Positions 19,607 to 31,784 of a stretch of 64,000 bases of DNA are shown one piece after another (the first letter of the stretch is position 1; each line of letters opens with the position of its first letter). Origin of the DNA: Posidonia oceanica (taxonomy: Eukaryota > Streptophyta > Magnoliopsida > Alismatales > Posidoniaceae). The DNA is taken from assembly GCA_037176725.1 (NCBI GenBank), contig JAZBRS010000075.1, forward strand, positions 78,928,001-78,992,000. The letters are read 5' to 3'. Under the pieces are notes generated by a model. It worked only from the letters and a program-made list of their open reading frames with translations, had not been told where the DNA came from and ran no database searches. The position numbers were made by a program, and so were the translations under genes.

Positions 19607-22600
19607 ATGTCTTGTCATCGTGATTGGATGTATACACGAGTTGTAGATGGAAAAGTGTGTATGAGTTTTCTGCATGGGGTTCAGGAGTTTGTGGATTTTG
19701 CATATAGTCAAGGTCCGGGTATTGTAGAAAGGGATGGAAGGATTATATGTCATTGTAAAAAATGTGCACTATTGAAAAAACAATCGAGAAGGGATGTGGA
19801 ATTACATTTATGTAAGAAGGGATTTGTGGAAGACTACAAGTGTTGGTTTAAACATGGAGAGGCATTTCCTTGTCATGTGAATGTTGCTCTTGATAGTACG
19901 GATCCCATTGTGGACATGGTGATGGACGTGGCAGGTCCTGATTTCGACGCGTCCGCTGATGAAGAACCACATGGGGAATCTCAAGAATTTTATGACTTGT
20001 TAAGAAAGGCGGAGGAGCCGTTGTGGCCAGGTTGCAAGAATTACACAAAGTTATCGACAGTGTCTGAGTTATTGGCTTTAAAAATCGACTACAACATGAC
20101 AGATAGCTATTTTGATGTCATGATAGGTAAAATCAAGAAAATGCTACCAGAGAGCCATGAATTGCCGAAGAATTACTACGAGACGAAGAAGATGATGAGA
20201 AAGATGGGATTGACAAAGGTGAAGATTGATGCTTGCTCAAAATATCACATCTTGTATTACAAGGAACACGGAGACAAATTAGAGTGTCCAGAATGTCACG
20301 AGCCCCGTTACAAAAGTGACTCAAAGACACGTGTACCTCAGAAGGTGCTTTGTTATTTTCCTTTAGCACCGAGACTGAAGAGGTTGTACTATTGCAAAGA
20401 GACTGCAAAAGATATGACATGGCATGCAGATCATACACTGGACATTGATATGGAGCATCCTTCTGACACCAAGTGTTGACAAGTTCTAAAGGAGTCCTTT
20501 CCTTCATTTGCTACAGAAAGCCGTAATGTTGTTGTCGGTCTTTCTAGTGATGGATTCAATCCACATGGTAGAGGAAAAGATTATTCGTGTTGGCCTGTCA
20601 TGATTACACCATAAAATCTACCTCCTTCTATGTGTAATAAGAGGTCGTACATGCTTTTGTCTTTGCTCATTCCTGATCCAAGTCATCTGGAAAACACATT
20701 GACGTGTACTTGAGGCCTCTTATAGATGAGCTGAAGATGCTTTGGGACACTGGGGTTGAGACATACGATGCATGCAAGCGGTAAACTTTCAACATGAAGG
20801 TTGCTTTGCTTTGGACTATAAGTGATTTCCCTACATATGGGATGTTGTCTAGCTGGAGCACACATGGAAAGATGAGCTGTCCTTATTGTATGGAACAAAC
20901 AAAGTCATTTCGGCTTCAATGTGGTCGCAAGCCGTGTTTCTTTGACTGTCATCCTCAATTCCTGTCCATGGACCACCCATATCGAAGACAAAAACAAACT
21001 TTCAAGAAGAATACAGTCGAATTGTCCAACTCACCTCCTAGGTTGTCGGGAGAGCAATTATTTAGTCGATTGTCAAAGTTTGAGCAGATCATTTTTGAGC
21101 ATGGTGTTGGTCCACAAACATTAGAGGGATTAGGGAATACACACAATTGGACAAAAATCAGCATATTCTGGGAGTTACCGTATTGGTTGAAGCTCTTAAT
21201 TCGGCACAACTTAGACGTCATGCATATCGAGAAGAATGTATTTGACAATGTGTTCTACATAGTATTGGATGTCAAGGGCAAGACAAAGGACACAGAGAAT
21301 GCACGTAGAGATTTGAAGTTGCTTTGTAGTCGTAAGGACTTGCACCTGATAGAGCATGCCAATGGAAAGACTGTAATGGTCAAGGAAAAGTACACACTCG
21401 ATAAGAATCAGATAAAGGCAGTGTGTGAGTGGGTAAGCAACTTGAAATTTCCAGACGGATATGCATCGAATATATCAAAACTTGTGGATCTCAAGAAATA
21501 CACTTTCAAGGGAATGAAAAGCCACGATTGTCATGTGTTTATGGAGAGATTGCTTCCCCTTGCATTTAGAGGTTTGTTGCCTAAGCCTATTGTAGACGTA
21601 TTTATGGATCTAAGTAATTTCTTCAAGGCCATTTGCTCCTCCAAATTTTCTGTGAAAGACATGGATACTTTAGAGGGAAATATTGTTCTCATATTGTACA
21701 ATCTTGAAAAGATATTTCCGCCTGCCTTCTTTGACTCGATAGAACATCTCATGATCCTCTTGCCTTACGAAGCCAAAGTTGGTGGACCAGTGCAATATCG
21801 ATGGATGTATCCTTTCGAGAGGTATATGCTATTTTAAAGAAAGTTTGTTCTTTCATTGTTATTATGAGCATTTTTATCTAATTTATCCACATTTTTAATA
21901 GGTACATATTTTTCTTGAAACGAAAAGTTCGGAATAAGAATAGAGTGGAAGGTTCAATAAGTGCACAATATATCTACGAAGAGGTTGCCACTTTTTGTTC
22001 GAGATATTTCTCATAGGAGGTTAACACAATGCATAATCAAGCACAGAGGAATGATGATATGGTCGTTGAGGAACAAAATGATATACTTTCTGTCTTTTGT
22101 TCTAGTGCTCGTCCTTTTGGAAAGGCGAAAGAACGTCTACTAACCCGGAGCGAGAAAGATGCAGCAGAGTTATATGTTCTTGACAATTGTGATAAAGTCG
22201 AACCATTTGTCGAGTATTTATCGCTATCTTTCTCGATATGTCCATTCAATAAATTTAAATAATGTATTATCTTACTATGTTATAAATTTTCAATTGCAGA
22301 CAATTCAGAGAACATATAATGGTCGACCGTCCTAGTCTAAAAGATGATGATATCTTGGACTTATTCAGGAAGACATTTCCTGAGTGGTTTAGAAGTCATG
22401 TAAACCAACTTGATCCTTGCCCTAAGCAAAATCTCTTAAAGGACTTGGCTTATGGTCCGATTTTCCAAGTAAAGTCGTATGGAGCATGCTTTGCAAATGG
22501 GTATCGATTTCACACACAAGAATATGGTGGGGGATCGACTACTCAAAATTTAGGGGTTATGGTGAACGGATCATGTTATGGAGAAGACCATATTGACTAT

Positions 22601-23104
22601 TATGGTATCTTAAAAGAGATCATCGAGTTGGAATATTCCGGTGCAAATAAAGTGATATTGTTTCTTTGTGATTTGTATGACCCTAAAGAGGGAGTCACAC
22701 ACGACTTCAGGCATGATATTGTAGGCGTTATACCAACTAAGTACTTGAGGAGATTTGAGCCGTTTGTGTTAACTTCACAAGCTGATCAAGTCTGTTATGT
22801 ACCTCAAGTTTCAAGAAAGAGGAAGAAAGATGAAGCTTTCAGTGTGATGAAGATCAAAGCACGTGCCTACATTGCTATGGCCGGTGAAGCTACAATTAAC
22901 GAGTTTGAAGACTTGTATCAACCTGATTACGAGCCTCCACAACCGATAGTTGTAGACCATGCTCTTGATCAAGTCTCTATAATTCCACCAAATTCTGTAT
23001 TGTGGCAAACTGAGAATGAAGAAGGAACATTTGTAGAAGATGAATGTGAAGATGATGAAGAAAATGAACAAGAAGAGAGTGTTAACTATAGTGACGAAAA
23101 CTAA
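19607..23104 (+). pseudogene. CACTA transposase (TnpD/tnp2 family), disabled
   Basis: Three exons: 19607-21821, 21902-22213, 22300-23104, with GT-AG borders that keep the frame. The N-terminus (RDWMYTRVVDGKVCMSFLHG, and the CKKC/HLCKKGFVEDYKCWFKHGE Cys/His cluster) is the transposase-associated domain. About 20470-21250 is the tnp2 transposase core (SSDGFNPHGRGKDYSCWPV, WTISDFPTYGMLSSWSTHG, RHNLDVMHIEKNV). Then come the DUF4218-type part (LPLAFRGLLPKPI, EKIFPPAFFDSIEHLMILLP) and the DUF4216-type part (NGSCYGEDHIDYYGILKEIIELEY). The C-terminal tail is acidic. Breaks: stops at 20477, 20612, 20782 and 22014, and a one-base deletion near 20687. It would have catalysed excision and insertion in the nucleus. 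Confidence 0.9.
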
Positions 23105-24596
23105 GGAGATGTTTTTGTCATTTTGGTATCTACCTTATTTATATTGCTTGGTAAACTCCTTATGCACTTGCATTCTATAGATATATACTGATAGTGACAC
23201 ATCAATATGTTTTTTGAATATATTTTTGTTTCTGAATTTTGATACATACCAACCAATTAAGATGATATAGAAAACTAACCACTTAGTTTAAATTCAGGTT
23301 CATCATGGCTTTCTTTCTCAGCATCATCGTCGTTATTGTGCTTGTAAGTACAATCAAGTAACTTGTTTAAATTCAGATATGATTTTCATATTGATTCCTT
23401 ATTTATTTAGCAAATTAGATGAATCTTACATGACTATTTTAATATATTGTTTACGGTATTAGATGGCCGGATTTGGTAGAGGTGGTCCACGCTCCAGTGG
23501 ATCCGGTGGATGTGGTTCATCGGAGGATCAAGAGATCGATCCTAGTACTTTCACCACAGCTCAGTTGATTGAGCACATGCGTTCATATGGTATACCACTA
23601 CCTGGAGCTGGGTCGACACCTCAGACCACTTATGTTGAGGCTCCCACCTCCCCTCCTATGATTAGGCATAGTACTACTCCACAAAGTAGTGCTGCACATC
23701 AGGTCCAGCCTGAGTTGCCTCCACCTCCAGCAGCAGCAGGTAATTAATATTATGAATTTGTAGTTTTTAGTCTTGATATTAAATATACTTACTGATATAT
23801 GCGTAATTTTATTGATAATTAATAAGAACAACAACAAGGACGAGGATATGCTCAAGTTTCTCAAGGACCATGACCTCTTCTAGAGCTTGAGTCGGACGGG
23901 TAATTCATTTTACTTTTTAATTTGGTGTTAGTCAACATTTTACTTATTTTCTGTACTTCACTTGATTTAAATGCAGTAACTTCAAGAGGAGTAACAGGGT
24001 CTCGTCCGAGATCACAAGAATTTTTAGATCTTATGCATCGACCATTGAGTACCGGTGGTCGCATTTGCATTCAGATGAGAAAGAAAGAATGTTTGATACG
24101 CTATTGGTAATAAGTAATCCTTATCTTTATCTTTAGTGTAAGTAATTAGTATATTAAATTAACAATGATGTTGGATTTTTACAGAGTAAGTTTACGCTTT
24201 CACCTGGGTACACTAAGGAAGATTATCGTGTTCCTTTTACAAAATTAATTAAGAAAAGGATGAACGATATTTACTATAGGGCAAGGACACTTGCATTGGC
24301 AAAATACCCTGAGTCTCACGATGATTATCAAGCAGCCAAGGCATTTCCTCCACACTGGTGTACACAGGAGAGGTAATTAATATTTATACTAAATTGAAGT
24401 TATGTTTATTGTTGTATATATAGGAATTAACATATATATTGATGTTTATTGTTACAACTAGGTGGAATGGACTTTGTGATCTTTTTGCCACAGATGTAGA
24501 GTTCCAAAAAAGAAGCAGGGAAGTCGAATCGTGGAAAGCAAGAAATTCGTTCTACGAGCGGATCAAGAAGCCACAACGACCTTCGAGCTGAGTTGG

Positions 24597-27500
24597 TAAG
24601 GATACTTTTATCTTCCATTTTATTCTGTTGCTCATCCCTTGTTTCTAGATTAATAATAACTAGATTTTTGAAGTTTGTGATGAACTCTGTTTACAATACC
24701 CACTTGGTAAATGATAACATCCAATTTACACACTTGGAAAAAAATTCAGGTGTCATATAGAAACATTTTCTTTTCTACGGAAGGAAAATTAGGTTCTGGG
24801 ATATACTTAAGAATTCCCCATAAAAATGTCAAAAGCATTCCCTCAGTCCAAGTGTGCCTCTTGTTTCTTGTCTAGAGTACTTGCAGTTCACAAGCCCATG
24901 TGGTTTGATCTTGTCCTTTTCTTTATAATGGTTTTATTCATAAATGATATCTTGGATTGCATTAATGGAATAGTTTAATCCCCTTTAAAAAAAAAACTGT
25001 AACAACATGGATAAATATTAACTTTCCACTTGAAACCTTTTTGACTTCATATATAAGTAAAGGTGCAATTGAAATTAAATAGAGGTACACTTCCCAATAT
25101 CTTTTTCTAGTAGTTTAGATAGAAAAGGACTAAAGGAGGGTGTTTCCAGCAATCCTCGAAGCAAGCATTTAAACTTCTTGTCATTAGGAAATCGACACCA
25201 TTCCAGTTGTTCCATAGTTCTCTCCACAGCAAGAAGAAGATAGAAAGCCATACAACCCAGCTCAGATTTCTTCCAGGAGTTCTTCTTTCCTTCTCTCAGT
25301 CATCATTTGGTACGTCACTGTTCTTTCTTCCTAGTGGTGGGACTACTCTTGCATGTTTCTTAGTTCGGAGATCATTTGACAAAGGTTGTTAAGTTCTTGA
25401 TACTGTCAACCGCATTCGTGGCTATTCTTGAGTTCCCAAAACTCCTTCTGATGCATTCTTTATTGATTTTGATAGAAATTTGCTGCACATTTGATATATA
25501 TGTATATATTTCCTTGGTCTTCCTTTGGGGGTCTGAATTGGTTTTGAATTGATGCTTTGCCCTTTGTTTTTTGGCATCTGAATGCAATGACGTATTCCCT
25601 CCTGTTCTTTCTGGATTGCCTTTTTCTCTACCTGTTGAAGTTTCATTTGTTTCCTGCTGGAGTTTCCAACTTCAATGCAGGATTTGGTCTCATTTCTAAT
25701 GATACTAGTTTTTTCTAGATATGCTGCATACAATCTCATTTCTCATTACACTAGTTTCTTAGATATGCTGGATTTGGTCTCTTTCTGATAATACTACTTT
25801 CTCGGATTCCATGTTCAAGTTTTTTCCCCAGTTATCATGGTTCTGTTTCTTTCCCCATGTGTTTTGATATTTATGATGTTACTGCTTGATTTATTTTAGG
25901 ATGTTGGTTTGTAAAATATATACCATTTTGCGCTTTGTATGATGTTATTTGGTATTGATGTTTTTTAAGGATCGAGAGTGGCAGTCTATTGTTAACAAGC
26001 CACATGAGTGTTTTCTCCTTGGAATCTATATTTCCATTTCAAAAGCTGGAAAGTCCACATTTATTGTTATCTTGATTTATTGGTCTATTATGCATCTTAG
26101 TACTTCATTATTAAATTATCTTTTGATCTTAGGAAGTTAATTAGATCTTGTTGCTTTCGGTAGGTCCATCTTTTAGTAGCTAAAAAACAGGAGACCAAAC
26201 AGTTCGTCCAACTATGATGGAATTATGAATAATTGTTGATGTGGGAGGATGATTTCCATATTCTGTCTCAAAGGGATAGTTGAGTTTGTTTGTTGTGTCA
26301 AGGTCTTTTGCTGATAAAGTTTGGAGTTTGTCCGTTTATGTAATGGCAATAATGCGATAGTAATGTTGTGAGCAATATATTGATTTTATAAGTTGATTTA
26401 TAGATCTATTTAGCATTTTTTTGCTACTTTTATGTTATGGTTGAAATTATCGAGAAGATATCACCAGTCAGTTTAATGCTTATGCTTATACATGCTGTTA
26501 ATTCTTCTTTTTTAGTCTTCTAAACGAGATTACAAGTACAGGTGCACAAATACTGCATACAACTGCGAGTGGAGGGAGAAACACAAATTAACATTTAGAC
26601 GTGCATATCAATTTAATAATTTTCATATCTGCATGGTCTCTATTTCCGTAGAAATATTGGGATCAATTTCCAATGCATGTGGGTGCATTTAGGATCAAAT
26701 ACACACTCTTTTTTAAAAAGCCACATGACTTTTTTGATATCATTGTCAAAATCTTGTTGCTGCATTATTTTTATTTCACATTTTACTCCCACAGAATTTT
26801 AAGACTAGCGTTAGACTGTTGATTAGTTGTTAGGATCTTTTCTGGACTTTATATTCATTGAGACGTGTGTTTTGATGAAATTAGGGTTTTCCCTCTTTTC
26901 TAAGATTGATAATTACTGATTTCTAAAGTTAGATTTGCTAAGTAATAGATTTAACATTCACTAACGTGTCTATTTTTTGTTAAGATGTCATTCTACGACT
27001 ATGATGAATGGTGTCTCTTTTTTTTTTTTGAACAAAGATGAATGGTGTCTATTGAATGGTAAACCCTGAACAACTAGTAGTACTACTTTCTGTAGTATTC
27101 CATAACCAAAGACTTACAAAAGTTGATTATCTTTTAGCAAAAGTTTAGGTTTAGTAGGATTTTCAATACATTGTTAAAAAACACAAGAAATGTGTTCTTT
27201 ATGTAGAAAATTTAAGCCTCTTTCAAGAATATATAATGTCATCCTTGTTACTTTTGTAGCCAATTGACATACAAACTGAACTTGGATTCACTCTTGAGGG
27301 TCTATTGAATCTTATGCCCCACACTGAAGATTTCTTTCATACTCCTAATGTGATGTGGGAATTTGGTTAAGTCGTTTCTGATTTCAAATTCGCTAAATGG
27401 AAATCTAATATTACCTTTTTTTAATTACAGTATGTATTCTTTTGAATCTTTCATCCAAGCATTTTTGAGACCAATCAACAAGTTTTTATGAGGCAAACTT

Positions 27501-28016
27501 TCCTGGACAATGATGGTGATGCCTCTTTTGAATTATATTTTCTACACTTTGAAGCCTGAATGTGGTGATGGAAATTTTGGTGTTCGAGAAAATTATTACC
27601 TTTTTGCAACTTCTTTTTAGAATGATACATTTTTTGAATGGCATAGTGGTTATCACTTGCAACCATGATTTTTTTTTAATGGCATAGTGGTTATCACTTG
27701 CAACCATGATTTTTTTTTAATGGCATAGTGGTTATCACTTGCAACCACGATTTAGCTGTATGGGTTATTTGGATAACCTAAAATAATTTCAACTTTAGGA
27801 ATGCTAGATTTACTGCTAATGCTATCTTCTAGAACATTACATCACTCTCTAATTGTTGCAGTTAACAATTCAAATCATTTTTTACAGTTCGATTTGCAAG
27901 TATTTTATGTTCTTAAAATGTTATATTTCTCCTGTTATCTGTGAATCTTTTATCTTGGTTGTCTATTAAATTAATAACGTATATTTCAATTGTTACGGGC
28001 TACTAAATTATGCAGA
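24597..28016 (+). other. Oversized intron of the second CACTA gene
   Basis: From donor GTTG|GTAAGG to acceptor TTATGCAG. It is AT-rich and far longer than the other introns here (about 60-100 bp), so it probably contains inserted or captured DNA. Exon-like pieces are seen near 25200-25320 (leader-like, with CTCCACAG and CTTCCTAG acceptors), 26520-26590 (KRDYKYRCTNTAYNCEWREK) and 27258-27367 (PIDIQTELGFTLEGLLNLMP). I recognise none of them. Confidence 0.45.
27632..27756 (+). repeat. Three tandem copies of a ~42-bp unit
   Basis: The unit is ATGGCATAGTGGTTATCACT followed by TGCAACCATGATTTTTTTT. The first two copies are identical, and the third ends in CACGATTTAGC. Near-identity of the units indicates recent slippage or unequal exchange. 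Confidence 0.95.
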
Positions 28017-28596
28017 GAACCTACGGTGGTAGAGTGGTGGACTGCATCCCACACTAGTGGGTCGGAACATATTTGGTCAACCTCGTTTGCAAAGGATGTA
28101 CTTGTAAGTAATCATGGTTAGAATTAAAGTTGTTTTAATAATATACACTTCTATCTTATATTATCTCTAACTAACTTCTTGTATTTATTTTTACAAGATA
28201 GGTACATCTTCTTGTTCGAAGACATATATAGGGACACTGATGTTGCTGAACAATCAGCCTTTGACAAGAAACTTTGGAAACAAGTTTCTATGGAAAGGAA
28301 TGTAGGTTGTTCATCAAGAAAGTAAGGCTTGGGTGGTCTTGATCCATACTATTCAAAAGAGTCTACTATTGGTTCTTCTGCGGCTACTAACATGCAGTAT
28401 CAACCTTCAACTCAGGCCTCTATTTCAGTTGATCTTGATTTCTTCACTTCCCAGTTGTCACAGATGGCGACTACATTGCAGCAAGGTTTTACTACCCAAA
28501 TAAAGAATGAAATACATGCTTTGGAGGACCGACTTATAAGGTAAAGTTTTATATAGTTTTAAAATTTATCATATACAATAATTGTCATAATTCAAC

Positions 28597-29330
28597 ATTA
28601 TAATATAATCATTATCCATCATAACATATTGTAAGTTTGCTTTTCATAATCAGAAGATGCATGGACGAGCAGGAAGTTGATTTGTCGAGTGATGACGAGG
28701 AGGATTACGAGAAGTACACACGTGATCGTCATTCCATTCATGCATCTTCCTCAAAAGATAAAGGAAAGCAAGTCGGTAGAAGAAGAAAATGATTTGTATT
28801 ATATCGTTTTGACTTGTATGAGGACGAGTGACTTGTATTATATCATTTCAATGTTGTAATATCATGAATGTTGTGAACAAATGGATATGTAAAACATTAA
28901 TTATGTCGTAATATCAATTAATACTTTTTTTATAAAATTTGTGGATGTGTAATGTATGTGTAATTTAATTTTTGTGAATGCATATGAATGACATTTTAAC
29001 AGGTATATTAATCTTAATTTTTGTGGATGTGGATGTTATAGTTTTTTTTTTTTACTGCCCAAAATTAGTGAGGACTTTGCCTCGCTAAAACAATGGTATG
29101 GACAAGAATAACGAGGATATATCCTCGCTATGAAACGACGACAGACATGTTTCATAATTAGCAAGCACCTAGCGAGCATATAGCGAGGTCTTTGCGAGTA
29201 AATTGCGAGGAAATATCTTCGCAATATCGATTTAACGAGTTATTTTTTGCCGAGGAGACATTGTCCTCGCAATATCCTCGCTATCTGTTTTAACAAGGAT
29301 TTAGCGAGTAATCTGCGAGGATTTACCTAG
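28597..29330 (+). repeat. CACTA 3' region shared with the chimeric 5' LTR
   Basis: Collinear with 10286-11095. It covers the last coding exon (ending in TGA at 28790-28792), a 3' UTR with (GTGGATGT)-like repeats, and the sub-terminal GCGAGGA/TCCTCGC array from about 29060. Relative to the 5' copy it has small indels (for instance a 12-bp block that encodes DYEK is present here and absent there). It ends at the same GGATTTACCTAGATC junction. Confidence 0.9.
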
Positions 29331-29557
29331 ATCTATTCTGTTTATTTTGAAGGAAAGGAATATCTCATACCGCACGAGGACGCCGCTAGATGACATCCTG
29401 CTGTTGATCCAATGAGCCGACAACCCACATCATCCACATCTCCCCCAGGCGTCTTGTCAGCCAGCATCAAGCGAATCGACGAGTGGCGATCACAACAAGT
29501 TGACGACGTCGTGGAAGCACTGTCATCTTCATCTACACCCCCAAATCCACATCTACA
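29331..29557 (+). repeat. Last 230 bp of an LTR (second copy of the LTR end)
   Basis: CTAGATCTATTCTGTTTATT through CATCTACA matches the end of the 3' LTR (about 38698-38924) and of the chimeric 5' LTR. The upstream LTR part is missing because the CACTA tail precedes it. The following leader starts with GAACTAGCGATC, as in copy A. Confidence 0.85.
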
Positions 29558-31027
29558 GAACTAGCGATCACGGTGGGACCGGCTTGAGCCAACCCTCTAT
29601 GCTACGTGAGCGTGTCTTTTCCTTTCTTTCTTTATTGTTATAGATCTAGGTGTAGTTTTCGGTTTAGGGGATCGTGCGTATAGGTTTTCGTGACATTCAA
29701 ACCTTTTTATTGGGTTTTTTATTTCTGACGTTAGTAAAACCTTGCATCTAGTCGTTTTCTGCTTAGGGCGCCAGGTATCGTTAGCACTTTGAGACAACGA
29801 CTCGCTTCGGCATCCATAGCTTCGATGACTGGGTTGGTTTTACTGAAGTCAGGAAACTCCCGTTCACAGCCGCCTATCTAAGAGGCGCCTTGTCTCGTCG
29901 CACTACACTGCAGCAACTGATAGAGGTGCCACTACTAGTGGCGATTGGTTCTGGGTACTGTTTTCTAGTGCAGATCAATAGTTTTTTCCGTAGTTTGTGT
30001 CGTTTTTAGGTCTGCAGTCACATAAAAAATAAGCAAAAAAATCCTGTTCACCGTACTTTTAGTTTTTTTTCACGGATTCTAGGCTTGTTTGCGTCCACCA
30101 CTAGGGTGGAAACTATTTTCCTGATATTAGAGTTAAAGTTCCTTGAGGGAATCTTGCTCTAACTAAAAAATATCAGATCGAACGAACCAAGCCAGTGCAA
30201 GTCGCTCACCCATACTCGATTTGGTTGTTTTAGTTAGATTGAGAACTCAAGGTGTTCTAAGAATTTATTATTGACTCCTCCCTTCTCTCTGGGTCAATAA
30301 TAATTCTTGGTAGATACTTGATACTCTGGTATTCTGTGTTTATTTACTGCTTTGTGGATTGCTAGGAAACAACCCTAAGGACAGAATCCTGGGTTGTGGG
30401 CCCCTCTTTAGAGAGACAAACCCGCCGCTTAGGCCCTCTTGGTGGACCCTAATGAAGGTCAAGGAGTGGTACCAAAGTGTCAAAAATCCCATCAAGTGAC
30501 ACCTAGATCACCCAAAGTTGTCCTTACCCAACCTAGGAACCCATTTATCGAGAGCACGTAGGTTTAATCAAGAGACTAATTAATCACTTGAACAATTAAA
30601 AATTTATGCATTGTTTGAAACCTATGCTGTTTTATTTCCTGCTTGTTGCGTGATCTGTCCAAGACAGATCCTGGTTGCCAAAAGGACAGGGTCCTAGCCG
30701 CCTGTCCAAGAGGAGTCTTGCTCCGCCGCTGGTTCAACCGGTGCCGTGTTTCACCGCCTCTCTGATAGGCGACTACAGGGAAATCGTGCCGACGTGCCTT
30801 GTTTGCAGGGTGGTTTGGCTGTATTTAGTGATATGAACTGTAGAGACATCAAAGCAGTCATCGGATATTTATTTTGTTTGAACAAGTTGTAACTACTTTC
30901 TTTCCTATTGAGTCTGTAATTTTTTTTTTTTAGGAACCTTGTGTAAGTTGTTTCTTAGAGTCTGTAATTTACTTTCATTTTCTCGCATTCACAACAAAAG
31001 AAAAGAAAAAAAATGAAAAAAAAATCA
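29558..31027 (+). other. Retrotransposon leader, copy B (uninterrupted)
   Basis: Matches copy A without the solo LTR; the empty target AAGGT is near 30250. It is non-coding. It includes AGCCGCCT and AGGCGACTA modules that also occur in the LTR U3. Confidence 0.75.
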
Positions 31028-31770
31028 ATATTCAAATTCAAATTCAAAATTTTGATTCAAAAGTAAAATTTAAATTCGAAATTCAAAATTTGAGTTCAAA
31101 TTCAAATTGAAAATTAAAATTCGAATTCAAATTCAAATTGAAAATCAAAGTTCGAATCCAAATCCAAATTCCAATTCCAATCCGAATTCAAAATTCAAAA
31201 CAAACTCCAAAATCAAATTTGAATTAAAATCCAAGATTCAAATTCAAAATCAAATTCAAAATTTGAATTCAAAATCAAAATTGAAAATCAAATTCAAAGC
31301 TAAAACTTGAATTCAAATTCAAAACCAAAGTTCAAAGTCAAAATTTGAATTCCAAATTCAAATTAAATCAAACTAAAATTCAAATCTTGAATTTGAATTC
31401 AAAATCAAAATTAAATTCAAATCCAAAACCAAATTCAAAATTTAAACTTGGATTGAAAATCAAATTCAAAGTTAAAACTCAAATTCATATTCCAAATCAA
31501 AATCAAAGTTTGAATTCCCAGTTCCAATTAAAGACTCTAAAATTCAAACTCGAATCCAGAATTCAGAATTCAAAATCAAATTTAAATCGAAATCAAACTT
31601 CAAATACAAAAATCCCAATTCAAAATCAAATCTTGAATTTAAAAATCAAAATCCAAATTCAAAATTTTAATTTAAATTCAAACTCAAATCTTGAATTTAA
31701 ACTAGAATTCAAATTCCAATTCAAATTTAAATTTAAATTCCAATTTTCAAATTTAAAACTCAAAAGTTCA
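31028..31770 (+). repeat. Degenerate (ATTCAA)n hexamer array, copy B
   Basis: Same hexamer composition and order of variants as 14320-15100, slightly shorter through loss of some units. It joins gag in frame (one open frame runs from 31345 through the array into gag sequence), so it may be transcribed leader or an unusual repetitive N-terminus. Confidence 0.9.
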
Positions 31771-31784
31771 AAATTGCATCAAGC

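Larger units (their letters stand above)
23463..28792 (+). pseudogene. Second CACTA gene (Ptta/En/Spm, TnpA-like), disabled
   Basis: Exons at about 23463-23739 (Gly/Ser then Pro-rich N-terminus), 23827-23899, 23977-24108, 24185-24372, 24463-24596, then after a 3.4-kb intron 28017-28106, 28202-28541 and 28650-28792. The middle exons read SHLHSDEKERMFDTLL, SKFTLSPGYTKEDYRVPF and RWNGLCDLFAT, then SNRGKQEIRSTSGSRSHNDL, the signature of the plant Ptta/En/Spm transposase family. A TGA in exon 2 (CGA expected), an extra G near 24517 and a TAA at 28324 disable it. The C-terminal part has a heptad-like stretch (SQLSQMATTLQQGF..IKNEIHALEDRL) and a basic end (KGKQVGRRRK). The family protein binds sub-terminal motifs. 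Confidence 0.78.
15805..29330 (+). mobile_element. CACTA (En/Spm) transposon, right terminus missing
   Basis: Begins CACTACTAGAAAATC, the standard plant CACTA terminus, directly after TAC, the likely 3-bp target duplication. A sub-terminal array of GCGAGGA-type motifs follows, and the same motif array is found at 29040-29330. Between them are two genes in the usual order: the transposase (TnpD/tnp2 type) and a second gene of the Ptta/En/Spm family. The expected right end (..CTAGTAGTG) is absent; the element runs into the last 230 bp of an LTR instead. Both genes carry disabling mutations, so the element could move only with help and, lacking a right terminus, probably cannot. Confidence 0.9.
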
